NCBI GenBank assembly: GCA_017557005.1
Contig: JAFZFZ010000048.1
Span: 1-63,151, forward strand
Reading direction: 5' to 3'
Length of the DNA: 63,151 nucleotides
Source: Bacteroidaceae bacterium
Lineage (GTDB): Bacteria > Bacteroidota > Bacteroidia > Bacteroidales > Bacteroidaceae
The translations under genes and the position numbers were made by a program. This document shows positions 1 through 7,566 of this stretch, in pieces. The notes beneath the pieces are model-generated. The model was not told where the DNA came from and made no database searches. It saw only the letters and a program-made list of their open reading frames with translations. Positions within the stretch are counted from its first letter, which is position 1. Each line of letters starts with the position of its first letter.

Positions 1-264
1 GAGGAAGCCCGCAAACTGAATCACTATAAGAAACTGGCTCGTCAATGGTATTGGTTCAGCATACCCATTGTATGTATATGGTTCTGTTGGTACTTGTACG
101 AGTCTTATACTGTACACGCAGAACAGGGTCGATTTTTATTCATTTGGGGTCTCATTGGTGGCACTATCGGCGGAGTCATTGGCTGGAATATCTATCGTAA
201 AGGCCGAAAAGCAATCGATGAAGTCATCGAGCAAATAGAGGAGCTGACGGGCGAGAAGGAGTAG
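1..264 (+). CDS. C-terminal part of a small membrane protein (5' end outside window)
   Basis: The reading frame is open from the first base and stops at TAG 262-264, giving 87 residues of a protein whose start lies upstream. Two hydrophobic stretches are visible: one around WYWFSIPIVCIWFCWYLY and one around FLFIWGLIGGTIGGVIGW, the second glycine-rich. Charged ends follow (RKGRKAIDEVIEQIEELTGEKE), probably a cytoplasmic amphipathic tail. It is probably a two-pass membrane protein. I do not recognise a family, and no function is proposed. It is the last gene of its transcript before a convergent gene pair. Confidence 0.6.
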   Translation, partial: EEARKLNHYKKLARQWYWFSIPIVCIWFCWYLYESYTVHAEQGRFLFIWGLIGGTIGGVIGWNIYRKGRKAIDEVIEQIEELTGEKE

Positions 265-277
265 TTTCCCTTTGTCC

Positions 278-333
278 AAACTAGAGTTTTTCTTTGTCCA
301 AACTGGAGTTTGCACATATAAAAACTGAAGTTT
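278..333. repeat. Three 12-bp palindromic repeats phased every 22 bp
   Basis: Near-palindromes of the form AAACTNNAGTTT begin at 278, 300 and 322, exactly 22 bp apart (about two helical turns). The first two sit in a longer direct repeat (TTTGTCCAAACTRGAGTT, at 271 and 293). They lie between two convergent genes, so no obvious promoter is controlled. Confidence 0.7.
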
Positions 334-375
334 GGAGCCTTCCAAATTAAACAATTATTGCCTTAACAAAAAAAC

Positions 376-413
376 TATCACGCCTATGATAAACTATTTT
401 CATAGGCGTGATA
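376..413 (-). terminator. Rho-independent terminator of the symporter gene
   Basis: A perfect 14-bp stem (376-389 with 400-413, 10-nt loop) is followed on the minus strand by a run of seven T (complement of 368-374). It lies 24 bp beyond the stop of the minus-strand symporter gene. Confidence 0.88.
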
Positions 414-436
414 ATTCTTTATCGCAGGTTCGAAAA

Positions 437-1843
437 TTATTCCCAGCACTCCACTTCGTGGCGCATCTCTTCGGGCATCTCCTCCTTACGGAAGGTGGGG
501 CTGCTGATTCCCTTTCGCTTCTTGGCGGTATAGTCGTGCAAGAGCCAGAGCACCTGGCGCGAGAGGAGCACAATGGCAATGAGGTTGCAGATTGTCATCA
601 AACCCATCGTGACATCGGCAAAGCTCCAAGCAAGGTCGAGGCTCATCATAGCACCACACATCACCATAGCACCTACGAGCACGCGGTAAATCCACAAGTA
701 TATAGGACGGCGTGAGATGAAGCGGATGTTCGATTCGCCATAGTAGTAGTTACCGATGATACTGCTGAAAGCAAAGAGCAAGATGGCAATGGCTACGAAT
801 ACGGAGCCCAGGCTTCCTACCTGTTCGGTAAAGGCTGCTTGGGTGAGCTGGATGCCGTTGAGCGACGCATCTGTCGAAGGGTCACTCACCAAGATGATGA
901 AGGCGGTGCAGGTGCATATCACCAAAGTATCAGTAAAGACGCCGAGAGCTTGGATGAAGCCCTGCTTCACGGGGTGTGATACGGTAGCAGTAGCCGCCAC
1001 ATTCGGAGCCGAACCCATACCCGCTTCATTGCTGAAGAGTCCACGCTTGATACCCTGCATCACGGCTGCTCCCATGCCGCCACCTATGGCCTGCTCCCAT
1101 CCGAAAGCGCTACGGAAGATATGGGCCAATACGGCAGGAATCTCGGTGATATTGTAGATGACCACGCCCAGGGCAAGGATGATATATCCGACCGCCATGA
1201 TGGGTACGAGCCAACTGCTCACCGTGGCTATACGGTGTATGCCGCCAAAGATGATGACGAGAGTTACGGCCGTAAGCCCTATACCCATCCATGTGTGGTC
1301 AACTCCGAAGGCATGCTCCCATGCGGCACAAATGGTGTTGCTCTGCACCGAGTTGAAAGCAAAACCGAAGGTGATGGCAATGAGCACGGCAAAGAGGATA
1401 CCCATCCAACGCTTGCCCAATCCGTACTGCATATAATAGGCGGGTCCACCAATGAACGAGTCCTTATCTTTGCGCTTATAGAGCTGTGCCAATGTAGACT
1501 CTACAAAGGCATTGACCGAGCCCAGCAACGCTATTACCCACATCCAGAATACGGCACCGGCACCACCTACGGCAATGGCTGTAGCTACACCAGCTAAGTT
1601 GCCCGTACCCACACGACTGGCAATAGATACGGCAAAGGCTTGGAACGACGATACCTGCCGCTTGCCATCAGCGCTTTTGGGCGCACTCTCGGTGAGCAAG
1701 CGCACCATCTCGCGCAGGTTGCGAAACTGCACACCACGTGTGCGCCAAGTAAAGTAGATGGCACATCCGATGAGCATAGCTATGAGGATGTAGGTCCATA
1801 GCACATCGTTGATTGAGTTGATAATGTGTTGTAATGTTTCCAT
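437..1843 (-). CDS. Alanine/glycine:sodium symporter (AGCS family)
   Basis: A 468-residue polytopic inner-membrane protein. The family signature for Na+-coupled amino-acid uptake is present near residues 79-85 (GTGNLAG), followed by FWMWVIALLGSVNAFVEST and GGPAYYMQYGLGKRWMG, all typical of the alanine/glycine:cation symporter family. About eleven hydrophobic segments can be counted and the length is normal. The expected role is import of alanine or glycine with sodium; the exact substrate cannot be read from sequence. It is transcribed alone and divergently from the peroxiredoxin gene. A minus-strand sequence resembling GTATCTTCGC (complement of 1888-1897) is a plausible -7 box, and a strong terminator follows the gene. 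Confidence 0.92.
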   Translation of the reverse strand: METLQHIINSINDVLWTYILIAMLIGCAIYFTWRTRGVQFRNLREMVRLLTESAPKSADGKRQVSSFQAFAVSIASRVGTGNLAGVATAIAVGGAGAVFWMWVIALLGSVNAFVESTLAQLYKRKDKDSFIGGPAYYMQYGLGKRWMGILFAVLIAITFGFAFNSVQSNTICAAWEHAFGVDHTWMGIGLTAVTLVIIFGGIHRIATVSSWLVPIMAVGYIILALGVVIYNITEIPAVLAHIFRSAFGWEQAIGGGMGAAVMQGIKRGLFSNEAGMGSAPNVAATATVSHPVKQGFIQALGVFTDTLVICTCTAFIILVSDPSTDASLNGIQLTQAAFTEQVGSLGSVFVAIAILLFAFSSIIGNYYYGESNIRFISRRPIYLWIYRVLVGAMVMCGAMMSLDLAWSFADVTMGLMTICNLIAIVLLSRQVLWLLHDYTAKKRKGISSPTFRKEEMPEEMRHEVECWE

Positions 1844-1930
1844 ACCAAAGGATCTGTTTTATTAATAGTCTGTAATTCTTCAATGTGCGAAGATACGAAA
1901 AAAAGCGCACTGCCATATGCAAATATTTAC

Positions 1931-1938
1931 TATCTTTG
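1931..1938 (+). promoter_or_regulatory. Bacteroidales-type -7 box for the peroxiredoxin gene
   Basis: TATCTTTG matches TANNTTTG and lies about 30 bases before ATG 1970. It supports that start over an in-frame ATG at 1883, which would be upstream of the promoter. No clear TTTG -33 box was seen. Confidence 0.6.
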
Positions 1939-1969
1939 CGATGATAACACATTAAATCATCGAATCAAT

Positions 1970-2425
1970 ATGAATATAGGAGATAAGGCGCCCGAGAAAC
2001 TGGGCTTGAATGAGAAGGGCGAAGAGGTATTGCTGAGCAACTATCGTGGCAAGAAGGTGGTACTATACTTCTACCCAAAGGACAATACATCGGGATGCAC
2101 TGCCGAAGCATGCAGCCTTCGCGACAACTATAGCGCACTGCGCAGTCAGGGCTACGAGGTGATAGGAGTGAGCGTTGACAGCGCGGCATCGCACCAGAAG
2201 TTTATCGACAAGCATGCACTGCCCTTTACCCTCATTGCCGATACCGAACACGAATTGGTGGAGGCCATGGGCGTGTGGGGCGAGAAGAGCATGTATGGCC
2301 GCAAGTATATGGGCACCTTCCGCACCACATTTATCATTGATGAGAATGGAGTGGTGGAGCAGATCTATCTGCCAAAAGAGATAAAGACCTCTACGCACGG
2401 CGAGCAGTTGCTGGCGAAGAAATAA
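1970..2425 (+). CDS. bcp: Thioredoxin-dependent thiol peroxidase (Bcp/PrxQ)
   Basis: This 151-residue cytoplasmic peroxiredoxin reduces hydrogen peroxide and organic peroxides with thioredoxin as reductant. The fold begins with MNIGDKAPEKLGLNEKGEE. The peroxidatic cysteine is Cys43 in FYPKDNTSGCTAEAC and the resolving cysteine is Cys48, the C-X4-C arrangement of the atypical two-Cys PrxQ subgroup. I chose ATG 1970 because the promoter -7 box lies between it and an earlier in-frame ATG, and because family members start with this sequence. A 21-bp gap separates it from the GH125 gene, so the two may be co-transcribed. Confidence 0.93.
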   Translation: MNIGDKAPEKLGLNEKGEEVLLSNYRGKKVVLYFYPKDNTSGCTAEACSLRDNYSALRSQGYEVIGVSVDSAASHQKFIDKHALPFTLIADTEHELVEAMGVWGEKSMYGRKYMGTFRTTFIIDENGVVEQIYLPKEIKTSTHGEQLLAKK

Positions 2426-2446
2426 ATATATAATAAAAGGAGTACC

Positions 2447-3856
2447 ATGAAGCAAAGCATAAGAATGTGTCTGCTACTGCCCTTGCTGGCAGCATCGCTA
2501 TCGTGCAATGGACAGGAGTATGTATCAAACCGCCCCGCTAAGGAGGACCGACTTTTTGTATCAGAGGCTGTGGATACAAAAATTGACGAGACCACTGCAC
2601 AACTGAAAAATAAGAAATTGGCGTGGATGTTTGCTAACTGCATGCCCAACACACTGGATACTACCGTGCACCCTAATGGGGAGGGCGATACCTTTGTATA
2701 CACGGGCGACATTGCTGCCATGTGGCTACGCGACTCGGGTGCTCAGGTGTGGACCTATCTTAGATTTATCAACGAAGATGATGCGTTGCGACGCATGATT
2801 GCTGGTGTCATCTTGCGCCAGTTCCGCTGCATCATCATGGACCCCTACGCCAATGCTTTCTACAAGGAACCCGACAAGGTGGGCGAGTGGGCCAAGGACT
2901 ATACAGCCATGAAGCCCGGCATACACGAGCGCAAGTGGGAGATAGACTCGCACTGCTACCCCATACGCTTGGCCTATCAATATTGGAAAATTTCGGGTGA
3001 TGACACCATCTTTGGCGACGAGTGGCTACAGAGCATACAGTTGACCTTGCAGACCTTCCGCGAGCAGCAACGCAAGAGTGGGGTAGGACCCTACAAATTC
3101 ATGCGCTACACCACACGCCCCTTCGACACGGTGGGCAACGATGGTAAAGGTAGTCCAGTGAAGCCTGTAGGACTCATTGCATCGGCTTTCCGCCCATCCG
3201 ATGATGCCACCATCCTGCAGTTCCTAGTGCCATCAAACTTCTTTGCCGTGACATCATTGCGTAAAGCAGCCGAGATTCTCACCGAGGTAAACCATCGCGA
3301 CGACCTGGCCAAGCAATGTACCGAGCTGGCCCTTGAAGTGGAAACAGCGCTGAAGAAATATGCTACATATGACCACCCCGAGTTTGGCACCATCTACGCC
3401 TACGAGGTCGACGGCTTTGGCAACCGCCTCTTCATGGACGATGCCAATGTACCCAGCCTCTTGGCCATGCCCTACCTGGGCGATGTAGCTATTGACGACC
3501 CCATCTATCAGAATACACGCCGCCTAGTGTGGAGCGACAGCAATCCCTACTTCTTCAAAGGCACTGCAGGCGAGGGTATCGGAGGTCCTCATATCGGCTA
3601 CGACATGGCATGGCCCATGAGCATCATCATGAAAGCACTCACCAGCACCGATGATGCCGAGATAAAGCAATGTGTAGAGATGCTCATACGTACCGATGGC
3701 GGCACAGGATTCATGCACGAGTCGTTCGATGTAAATGATGCCACCCACTTTACCCGCAAGTGGTTTGCTTGGGTCAACGGACTCTTTGGCGAACTCATCA
3801 TGAAGCTCATCGATGATGGCAAACTGGAGTTGCTCAATAGCATCGATGCAAAGTAA
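2447..3856 (+). CDS. GH125 exo-alpha-1,6-mannosidase, predicted lipoprotein
   Basis: A 469-residue protein of glycoside hydrolase family 125 (formerly DUF1237): metal-independent inverting enzymes that remove alpha-1,6-linked mannose from N-glycans or yeast mannan. Typical stretches are GDIAAMWLRDSGAQVWTY, HERKWEIDSHCYP, FRPSDDATILQFLVPSN and the C-terminal TGFMHESFDVNDATHFTRKW. The N-terminus has a hydrophobic segment ending in the lipobox LAASLSC, so the mature protein is probably a lipid-anchored periplasmic or surface protein. A purine-rich AAAAGGAG sits 7-14 bases before ATG, unusually Shine-Dalgarno-like for this group. There are no SusC/D genes nearby, so it is not in an obvious polysaccharide utilisation locus. 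Confidence 0.93.
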   Translation: MKQSIRMCLLLPLLAASLSCNGQEYVSNRPAKEDRLFVSEAVDTKIDETTAQLKNKKLAWMFANCMPNTLDTTVHPNGEGDTFVYTGDIAAMWLRDSGAQVWTYLRFINEDDALRRMIAGVILRQFRCIIMDPYANAFYKEPDKVGEWAKDYTAMKPGIHERKWEIDSHCYPIRLAYQYWKISGDDTIFGDEWLQSIQLTLQTFREQQRKSGVGPYKFMRYTTRPFDTVGNDGKGSPVKPVGLIASAFRPSDDATILQFLVPSNFFAVTSLRKAAEILTEVNHRDDLAKQCTELALEVETALKKYATYDHPEFGTIYAYEVDGFGNRLFMDDANVPSLLAMPYLGDVAIDDPIYQNTRRLVWSDSNPYFFKGTAGEGIGGPHIGYDMAWPMSIIMKALTSTDDAEIKQCVEMLIRTDGGTGFMHESFDVNDATHFTRKWFAWVNGLFGELIMKLIDDGKLELLNSIDAK

Positions 3857-3859
3857 AGT

Positions 3860-4525
3860 CTACCACACGAAAGGTATCAGACGATAGCGCACACGACGCT
3901 TATAGTCGGCATAGCCAGCAAGGCCCTCGGTGAGCACCTGTTCTTCGTTCTTGATACGAAGAGCCAGCATCACTATGCAGGGTACCATGGTGCACAATGC
4001 CCACCACGAACCTAACACGATAGGTATGGAGAGATAAAGTAGCGACACAGCACTATACATAGGGTGACGCACAATGCCATACAATCCCGTATCGATGAGC
4101 TGCTGATGCTCCTGCACCTCGACGACACGAGAGAGATACATATTCTCACGCAACACCTCGGCATACAAGCCATAGCTTATGAGCAATAGCGCCGAAGCTA
4201 CTACGACAAGGGTATGGGAGATATGGCTCCAACCAAAACGATAGTCCAATCCGGCCAACACGAACGATGCCACAAGCAGCAAGCCCGACAGAGCCACGAT
4301 GCTTTGCTGCTCCTTCTCGCGCTCCTTCATCTCCAAACGCTTGCGGAGCAATTCGGGATTCTTTACAAAGAGCACAATACCCACCACTAAGATAGGTATG
4401 AAGAGCAATGCCATGAATAGCCATGCACGAGAGTAGCTTAAGGTTCCGGCAGGAATAAAGAGTAGAGCCATTATAATCCCTACACCTGTAAGGAAGCTAA
4501 CCAATGTTTTCAGTAAGAGCACCAT
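3860..4525 (-). CDS. ICMT/PEMT-like membrane methyltransferase
   Basis: An integral membrane protein with the isoprenylcysteine carboxyl methyltransferase-like signature near the C-terminus: LIDTGLYGIVRHPMYSAVS, then a hydrophobic pair and an acidic NEEQVL segment. In this family the RHP-Y and E-E elements bind S-adenosylmethionine; the natural substrate in bacteria is usually unknown. About five membrane segments are visible. The open frame extends to a GTG at 4555, but that region is the terminator of the preceding gene, so I prefer ATG 4525 (221 residues). It converges on the GH125 gene with 3 bp between the stops. Confidence 0.82.
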   Translation of the reverse strand: MVLLLKTLVSFLTGVGIIMALLFIPAGTLSYSRAWLFMALLFIPILVVGIVLFVKNPELLRKRLEMKEREKEQQSIVALSGLLLVASFVLAGLDYRFGWSHISHTLVVVASALLLISYGLYAEVLRENMYLSRVVEVQEHQQLIDTGLYGIVRHPMYSAVSLLYLSIPIVLGSWWALCTMVPCIVMLALRIKNEEQVLTEGLAGYADYKRRVRYRLIPFVW

Positions 4526-4542
4526 AACGATAAGGGTAATAA

Positions 4543-4569
4543 AAAAGGAGTGCACAATACACTCCTTTT
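4543..4569 (-). terminator. Intrinsic terminator, possibly bidirectional
   Basis: A perfect 10-bp stem AAAAGGAGTG / CACTCCTTTT (4543-4552 and 4560-4569) with a 7-nt loop. On the minus strand it is followed by a T tract (complement of the A run from 4541), just after the stop of the PNPOx-like gene. Confidence 0.82.
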
Positions 4570-4574
4570 ATTCA

Positions 4575-4967
4575 TTAAAACTGAATGGTCAACGGCTGAG
4601 GCGTAGTGCTGAAGATGATAGCCGTGGCATTGGCAAGGTAGAATACCTCTGTATTGGGATCATCGGCACTATAAAACTGCGCCAAGTGCGGATGCGCCTC
4701 TACCATGCTCACTACAGGTTCGTGACGTGTCTCAAGATAAGCCTCACAAGTGATGCGTATCCAGTCTTCACCACGCATAGCAGTAAGCTCTACCTTCGGA
4801 TTGGCCTTCATCTGATCCGACACCTTCTTGCCATTCTTGGTCATGATATATATCTTGCCGTCAAACAGGTCAATAGTGCCGAACGGACGCACACGGGCTT
4901 GATTACCATCCATCGTAGCCAGGTAATATACCTTGGCCTCCTTCAAGAAATCGTATACTCTTTTCAT
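4575..4967 (-). CDS. Pyridoxamine 5'-phosphate oxidase-like FMN-binding protein
   Basis: A 130-residue split-barrel protein. The start MKRVYDFLKEAKVYYLATMDG, then RPFGTIDLFDGKIYIMTKNGKKVSDQ and NPKVELTA, are the typical pattern of the small PNPOx-like family. Members bind FMN or F420-like cofactors and act as poorly defined oxidoreductases; this one lacks the length of a true PdxH. It lies 19 bp downstream of the TrmH gene on the same strand and probably shares its transcript, which ends at the terminator directly after it. The substrate is not predictable. Confidence 0.85.
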   Translation of the reverse strand: MKRVYDFLKEAKVYYLATMDGNQARVRPFGTIDLFDGKIYIMTKNGKKVSDQMKANPKVELTAMRGEDWIRITCEAYLETRHEPVVSMVEAHPHLAQFYSADDPNTEVFYLANATAIIFSTTPQPLTIQF

Positions 4968-4986
4968 TGTATTATAGTTTTATTTG

Positions 4987-5523
4987 TTATTCTATCAATA
5001 GCTGACGGGCAAACTCCCAGATGACGATACCTGCTGTTACCGACACATTGAGCGAGTGCTTAGTACCATATTGCGGAAGTTCAATGCAACCATCGCTCAT
5101 GTCCACCACCTCTTGCTGCACGCCCTTCACCTCATTGCCAAGGATGACGGCATATTTCTTCTCCTTGTCGAGCTTCAGATCCTGCAACATGGTGCTTCCC
5201 TGCACCTGCTCTACCGATAACACAGTGTAACCCTCATCGTGAAGAAGCTGCACAGTCTCGCGCGTATCTTTAAAGTATTGCCATGCAACAGAGTCCTCAG
5301 CACCAAGAGCCGTCTTATGTATCTCTGCCGAGGGTGGGGTAGCGGTAACACCACATAGAAAGATGCTCTGCACACGATAAGCATCCGATGTGCGGAACAC
5401 CGAACCCACATTGTGCAGACTGCGCACATTGTCGAGCACCACTATGAATGGCACCTTGTCAGCCTCGCGATAATCGGCCAACTGCATGCGATCAAGTTCA
5501 AATATATTAAGCTTTTTCATCAT
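4987..5523 (-). CDS. SpoU/TrmH-family RNA 2'-O-methyltransferase
   Basis: A 178-residue SPOUT methyltransferase. The knot motifs are present: FIVVLDNVRSLHNVGSVFRT (motif 1), YAVILGNEVKGV (motif 2) and CIELPQYGTKHSLNVSVTAG (motif 3), which form the S-adenosylmethionine pocket. It probably methylates a ribose in tRNA or rRNA; there is no N-terminal substrate-binding domain, so the target is uncertain. The frame extends to 5553, but a minus-strand -7 box TAACTTTG (complement of 5542-5549) supports the ATG pair at 5523/5520. The gene runs away from the DnaA-box-rich intergenic region and is followed by the PNPOx-like gene. Confidence 0.88.
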   Translation of the reverse strand: MMKKLNIFELDRMQLADYREADKVPFIVVLDNVRSLHNVGSVFRTSDAYRVQSIFLCGVTATPPSAEIHKTALGAEDSVAWQYFKDTRETVQLLHDEGYTVLSVEQVQGSTMLQDLKLDKEKKYAVILGNEVKGVQQEVVDMSDGCIELPQYGTKHSLNVSVTAGIVIWEFARQLLIE

Positions 5524-6076
5524 CCTTAAGTTTTCACTGAACAAAGTTAACAACTATTCCGTTACAACGGTGGAAAACTGTGGAAAAATAATTGATAAAA
5601 AACACACTTTAAATTTGGAAAGTTCGAAGGCTTGCACATTTAAACAGGAATCTCAAATCACCAAAAAAGTTAGCCCTTTTTTAATAATGACTTTTCAACG
5701 TCACTTTTCACAGGTTTTTGCATAGTTATTCGGAACGAATTTATTAACTTTGCCCTTTGTGAACAGTTATGCACAATCGGTGGATAACTCACGGATGAGT
5801 ATTGGTAATCAGGCATCCCGGAGTTTTACAGCAGTAGATAGCTTGTTCATAACTTAAAACCTAATGTGTATCATGAAATATGCAAATTTATGGCTATTTA
5901 TTTATAAACAGTATCCACAGGCAATCACCATATACACATCTATTTTTTTTAAGAAATAAAAAAGAAGAAATATATTTATGAATCTGTGGAAACTGGTGAT
6001 GAGCCGTGCAAAGCAGATGAAGTGAATAAGAAAGAGAACATACAAGCATTGTAAAAAGTAAAGATTTAGGGTATAG
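5524..6076. other. Candidate replication origin: AT-rich intergenic region with DnaA-box-like 9-mers
   Basis: This 553-bp gap lies between divergent genes. It holds four 9-mers one mismatch from TTATCCACA: TTTTCCACA (minus, 5579-5587), TTATGCACA (5767-5775), TTATCCACC (minus, 5779-5787) and GTATCCACA (5911-5919). Two weaker ones are at 5569-5577 and 5985-5993 (both minus). A pure A/T-purine stretch at 5941-5980 could be an unwinding element. -7 boxes on both strands (5542-5549 minus, 5745-5752 plus) suggest transcription leaving in both directions. The two small open frames here (5486-5725 plus, 5902-6108 minus) look spurious. The origin call is inference from box density; dnaA is not in the window. 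Confidence 0.55.
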
Positions 6077-6559
6077 ATGAAAAACAAGCAGAATAGATTA
6101 AATGCCATACGTATTATTATTTCAAACGAACGTATAGGTAGTCAGGACGAATTGTTGAAGAAGTTATATGCACAAGGCTTTGAACTCACACAGGCCACCT
6201 TGTCGCGCGACCTCAAACAGTTGAAGGTAGCTAAGACAGCAGCTAGTGATGGTTCGTACATATATATACTCCCCAGTAACCCTCTCTACAAGCGTTTGTC
6301 TAAGGAAAAGCAGTCTTATGAGAATCAGGTACGTAGTGGATTCGTTTCTATCTGTTATTCGGCCAATATCGCTGTCATAAAGACACGTCCCGGCTATGCT
6401 GGTGGCATTGCTTACGATATTGATGAGCACGAATTACCTTCTGTATTGGCAACCGTAGCTGGTGATGATACCATCTTGCTTGTCATCAAGGAGGGATACA
6501 CTCATAGTGAAGTGGAGCATCATTTGGAAAACATTATCCCTGAAATGCGAACTTTATAA
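6077..6559 (+). CDS. argR: Arginine repressor ArgR
   Basis: A 160-residue transcription factor that senses L-arginine. The N-terminal winged helix (residues 1-70) carries GSQDELLKKLYAQGF and the recognition helix TLSRDLKQLK (41-50). The C-terminal oligomerisation and arginine-binding domain contains the acidic GDDTILLV motif (129-136). Full length for the family. It starts right after the DnaA-box region, and the only nearby -7 box on this strand (5745-5752) would give a leader of about 320 bases. The ArgC-like gene follows after 16 bp, so the pair is co-transcribed. No convincing ARG-box palindrome was found by eye in the leader. Confidence 0.93.
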   Translation: MKNKQNRLNAIRIIISNERIGSQDELLKKLYAQGFELTQATLSRDLKQLKVAKTAASDGSYIYILPSNPLYKRLSKEKQSYENQVRSGFVSICYSANIAVIKTRPGYAGGIAYDIDEHELPSVLATVAGDDTILLVIKEGYTHSEVEHHLENIIPEMRTL

Positions 6560-6575
6560 CATACCTATATATATT

Positions 6576-7544
6576 ATGATAAAAACTGGTATAATCGAAG
6601 GTGCGGGATTCACTGGTGGTGAACTAATCCGTCTTTTGCTAAACCACCCCGACGTACATCTTATCTTTATCACGGGTCGAGGAAACAGTGGTCAATATAT
6701 CCACGAGGTGCATCGTGGCCTTTATGGAGAGACTGAACTGCGTTTTTCCGATGAGCCCCAGTTGGATAAGATTGACTTACTCTTCTTATGTACCGATATA
6801 GAAGAGAGCCGTCAGTTTATGCAACGCACCGATATCCCTGAAAATCTTAAGATTATTGATTTCTCTCGCGAATACCGTCTGAAAAGCGATGAAAAATTTA
6901 TCTATGGTTTGCCCGAACTGAATCGTCGTGCCATCTGTAAGAGTCAGTATGTAGCTGTGCCCGGCAACTTTGCCACCTGCATCACATTGGGATTGTTGCC
7001 ATTGGCAAAGAACCTAATGCTTAACGATGATATCTATGTGCATGCTATCATCGGTAGTACAGGCACTGTAGGTTTGAAGCCTTCATCGATGACACACTTC
7101 AGCTGGCGCGACAACAATGTCTGCATTTACAAACCCTTCGTGCATCAGCACTTGCCCGAGATTCACGAATCGTTGTCACAGTTGCAAACCAGTTTCCACT
7201 CAGACATACATTTTATTCCCTATCGCGGCAATTTCACTCGAGGCATCTTCAGCACTATTATGATCAAGAATAAGGTGTCGCTTGACGAGCTCACTCAACT
7301 CTATATAGACTACTATGCTGAGGACTCATTCACTCACATTACACCTGACAACATTGATTTGAAGCAGGTAGTGAACACGAATAAATGCCTTATTCATTTA
7401 GAGAAGCATGGCGATATGCTGCTTATCACCTCGTGCATCGATAATCTGCTCAAGGGTAGCAGCGGTCAAGCCGTACACAACATGAACTTGCTGTTCAATC
7501 TTGAGGAGACTACAGGACTTAACCTTAAAGCTACAGCTTACTAA
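6576..7544 (+). CDS. ArgC homologue lacking the catalytic cysteine
   Basis: A 322-residue protein clearly related along its length to N-acetyl-gamma-glutamyl-phosphate reductase: IEGAGFTGGELIRLLLNHPDV, GLPELNRRAI, FSWRDNN, HQHLPEI, IPYRGNFTRGIF and GSSGQAVHNMNLLF. In the family the nucleophile is the Cys of PGC(F/Y)AT; here the sequence is VAVPGNFATCITLG, with Asn131 (codon AAC) in its place. The usual HG pair in the TxxHG/PHG loop is replaced by TDIEESRQ (73-80), and the coenzyme loop has Glu8. The catalytic-pair histidine region is kept. It may be inactive, use Cys135, or have a regulatory role. ATG 6576 is preferred over an ORF start inside argR. It follows argR by 16 bp. Confidence 0.82.
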   Translation: MIKTGIIEGAGFTGGELIRLLLNHPDVHLIFITGRGNSGQYIHEVHRGLYGETELRFSDEPQLDKIDLLFLCTDIEESRQFMQRTDIPENLKIIDFSREYRLKSDEKFIYGLPELNRRAICKSQYVAVPGNFATCITLGLLPLAKNLMLNDDIYVHAIIGSTGTVGLKPSSMTHFSWRDNNVCIYKPFVHQHLPEIHESLSQLQTSFHSDIHFIPYRGNFTRGIFSTIMIKNKVSLDELTQLYIDYYAEDSFTHITPDNIDLKQVVNTNKCLIHLEKHGDMLLITSCIDNLLKGSSGQAVHNMNLLFNLEETTGLNLKATAY

Positions 7545-7566
7545 TATTAAATAAAAGAATATTACT

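Noticed and set aside
278..333. CRISPR array
   Set aside because: Only three 12-bp units with 10-bp spacers, far too short for CRISPR repeats, and no cas genes in the window.
5486..5725. 79-codon open frame entering the DnaA-box region
   Set aside because: Starts inside the TrmH gene on the other strand, has no protein-like features, and covers AT-rich boxes.
5900..6076. ARG-box operators before argR
   Set aside because: No pair of TGAATAATTATTCA-like palindromes could be found by eye; only weak half-sites such as GTGAATAA.
5902..6108. 68-codon minus-strand frame of mostly Phe, Leu and Ile
   Set aside because: Composition follows from the AT-rich DNA; it overlaps the argR start and has no promoter.
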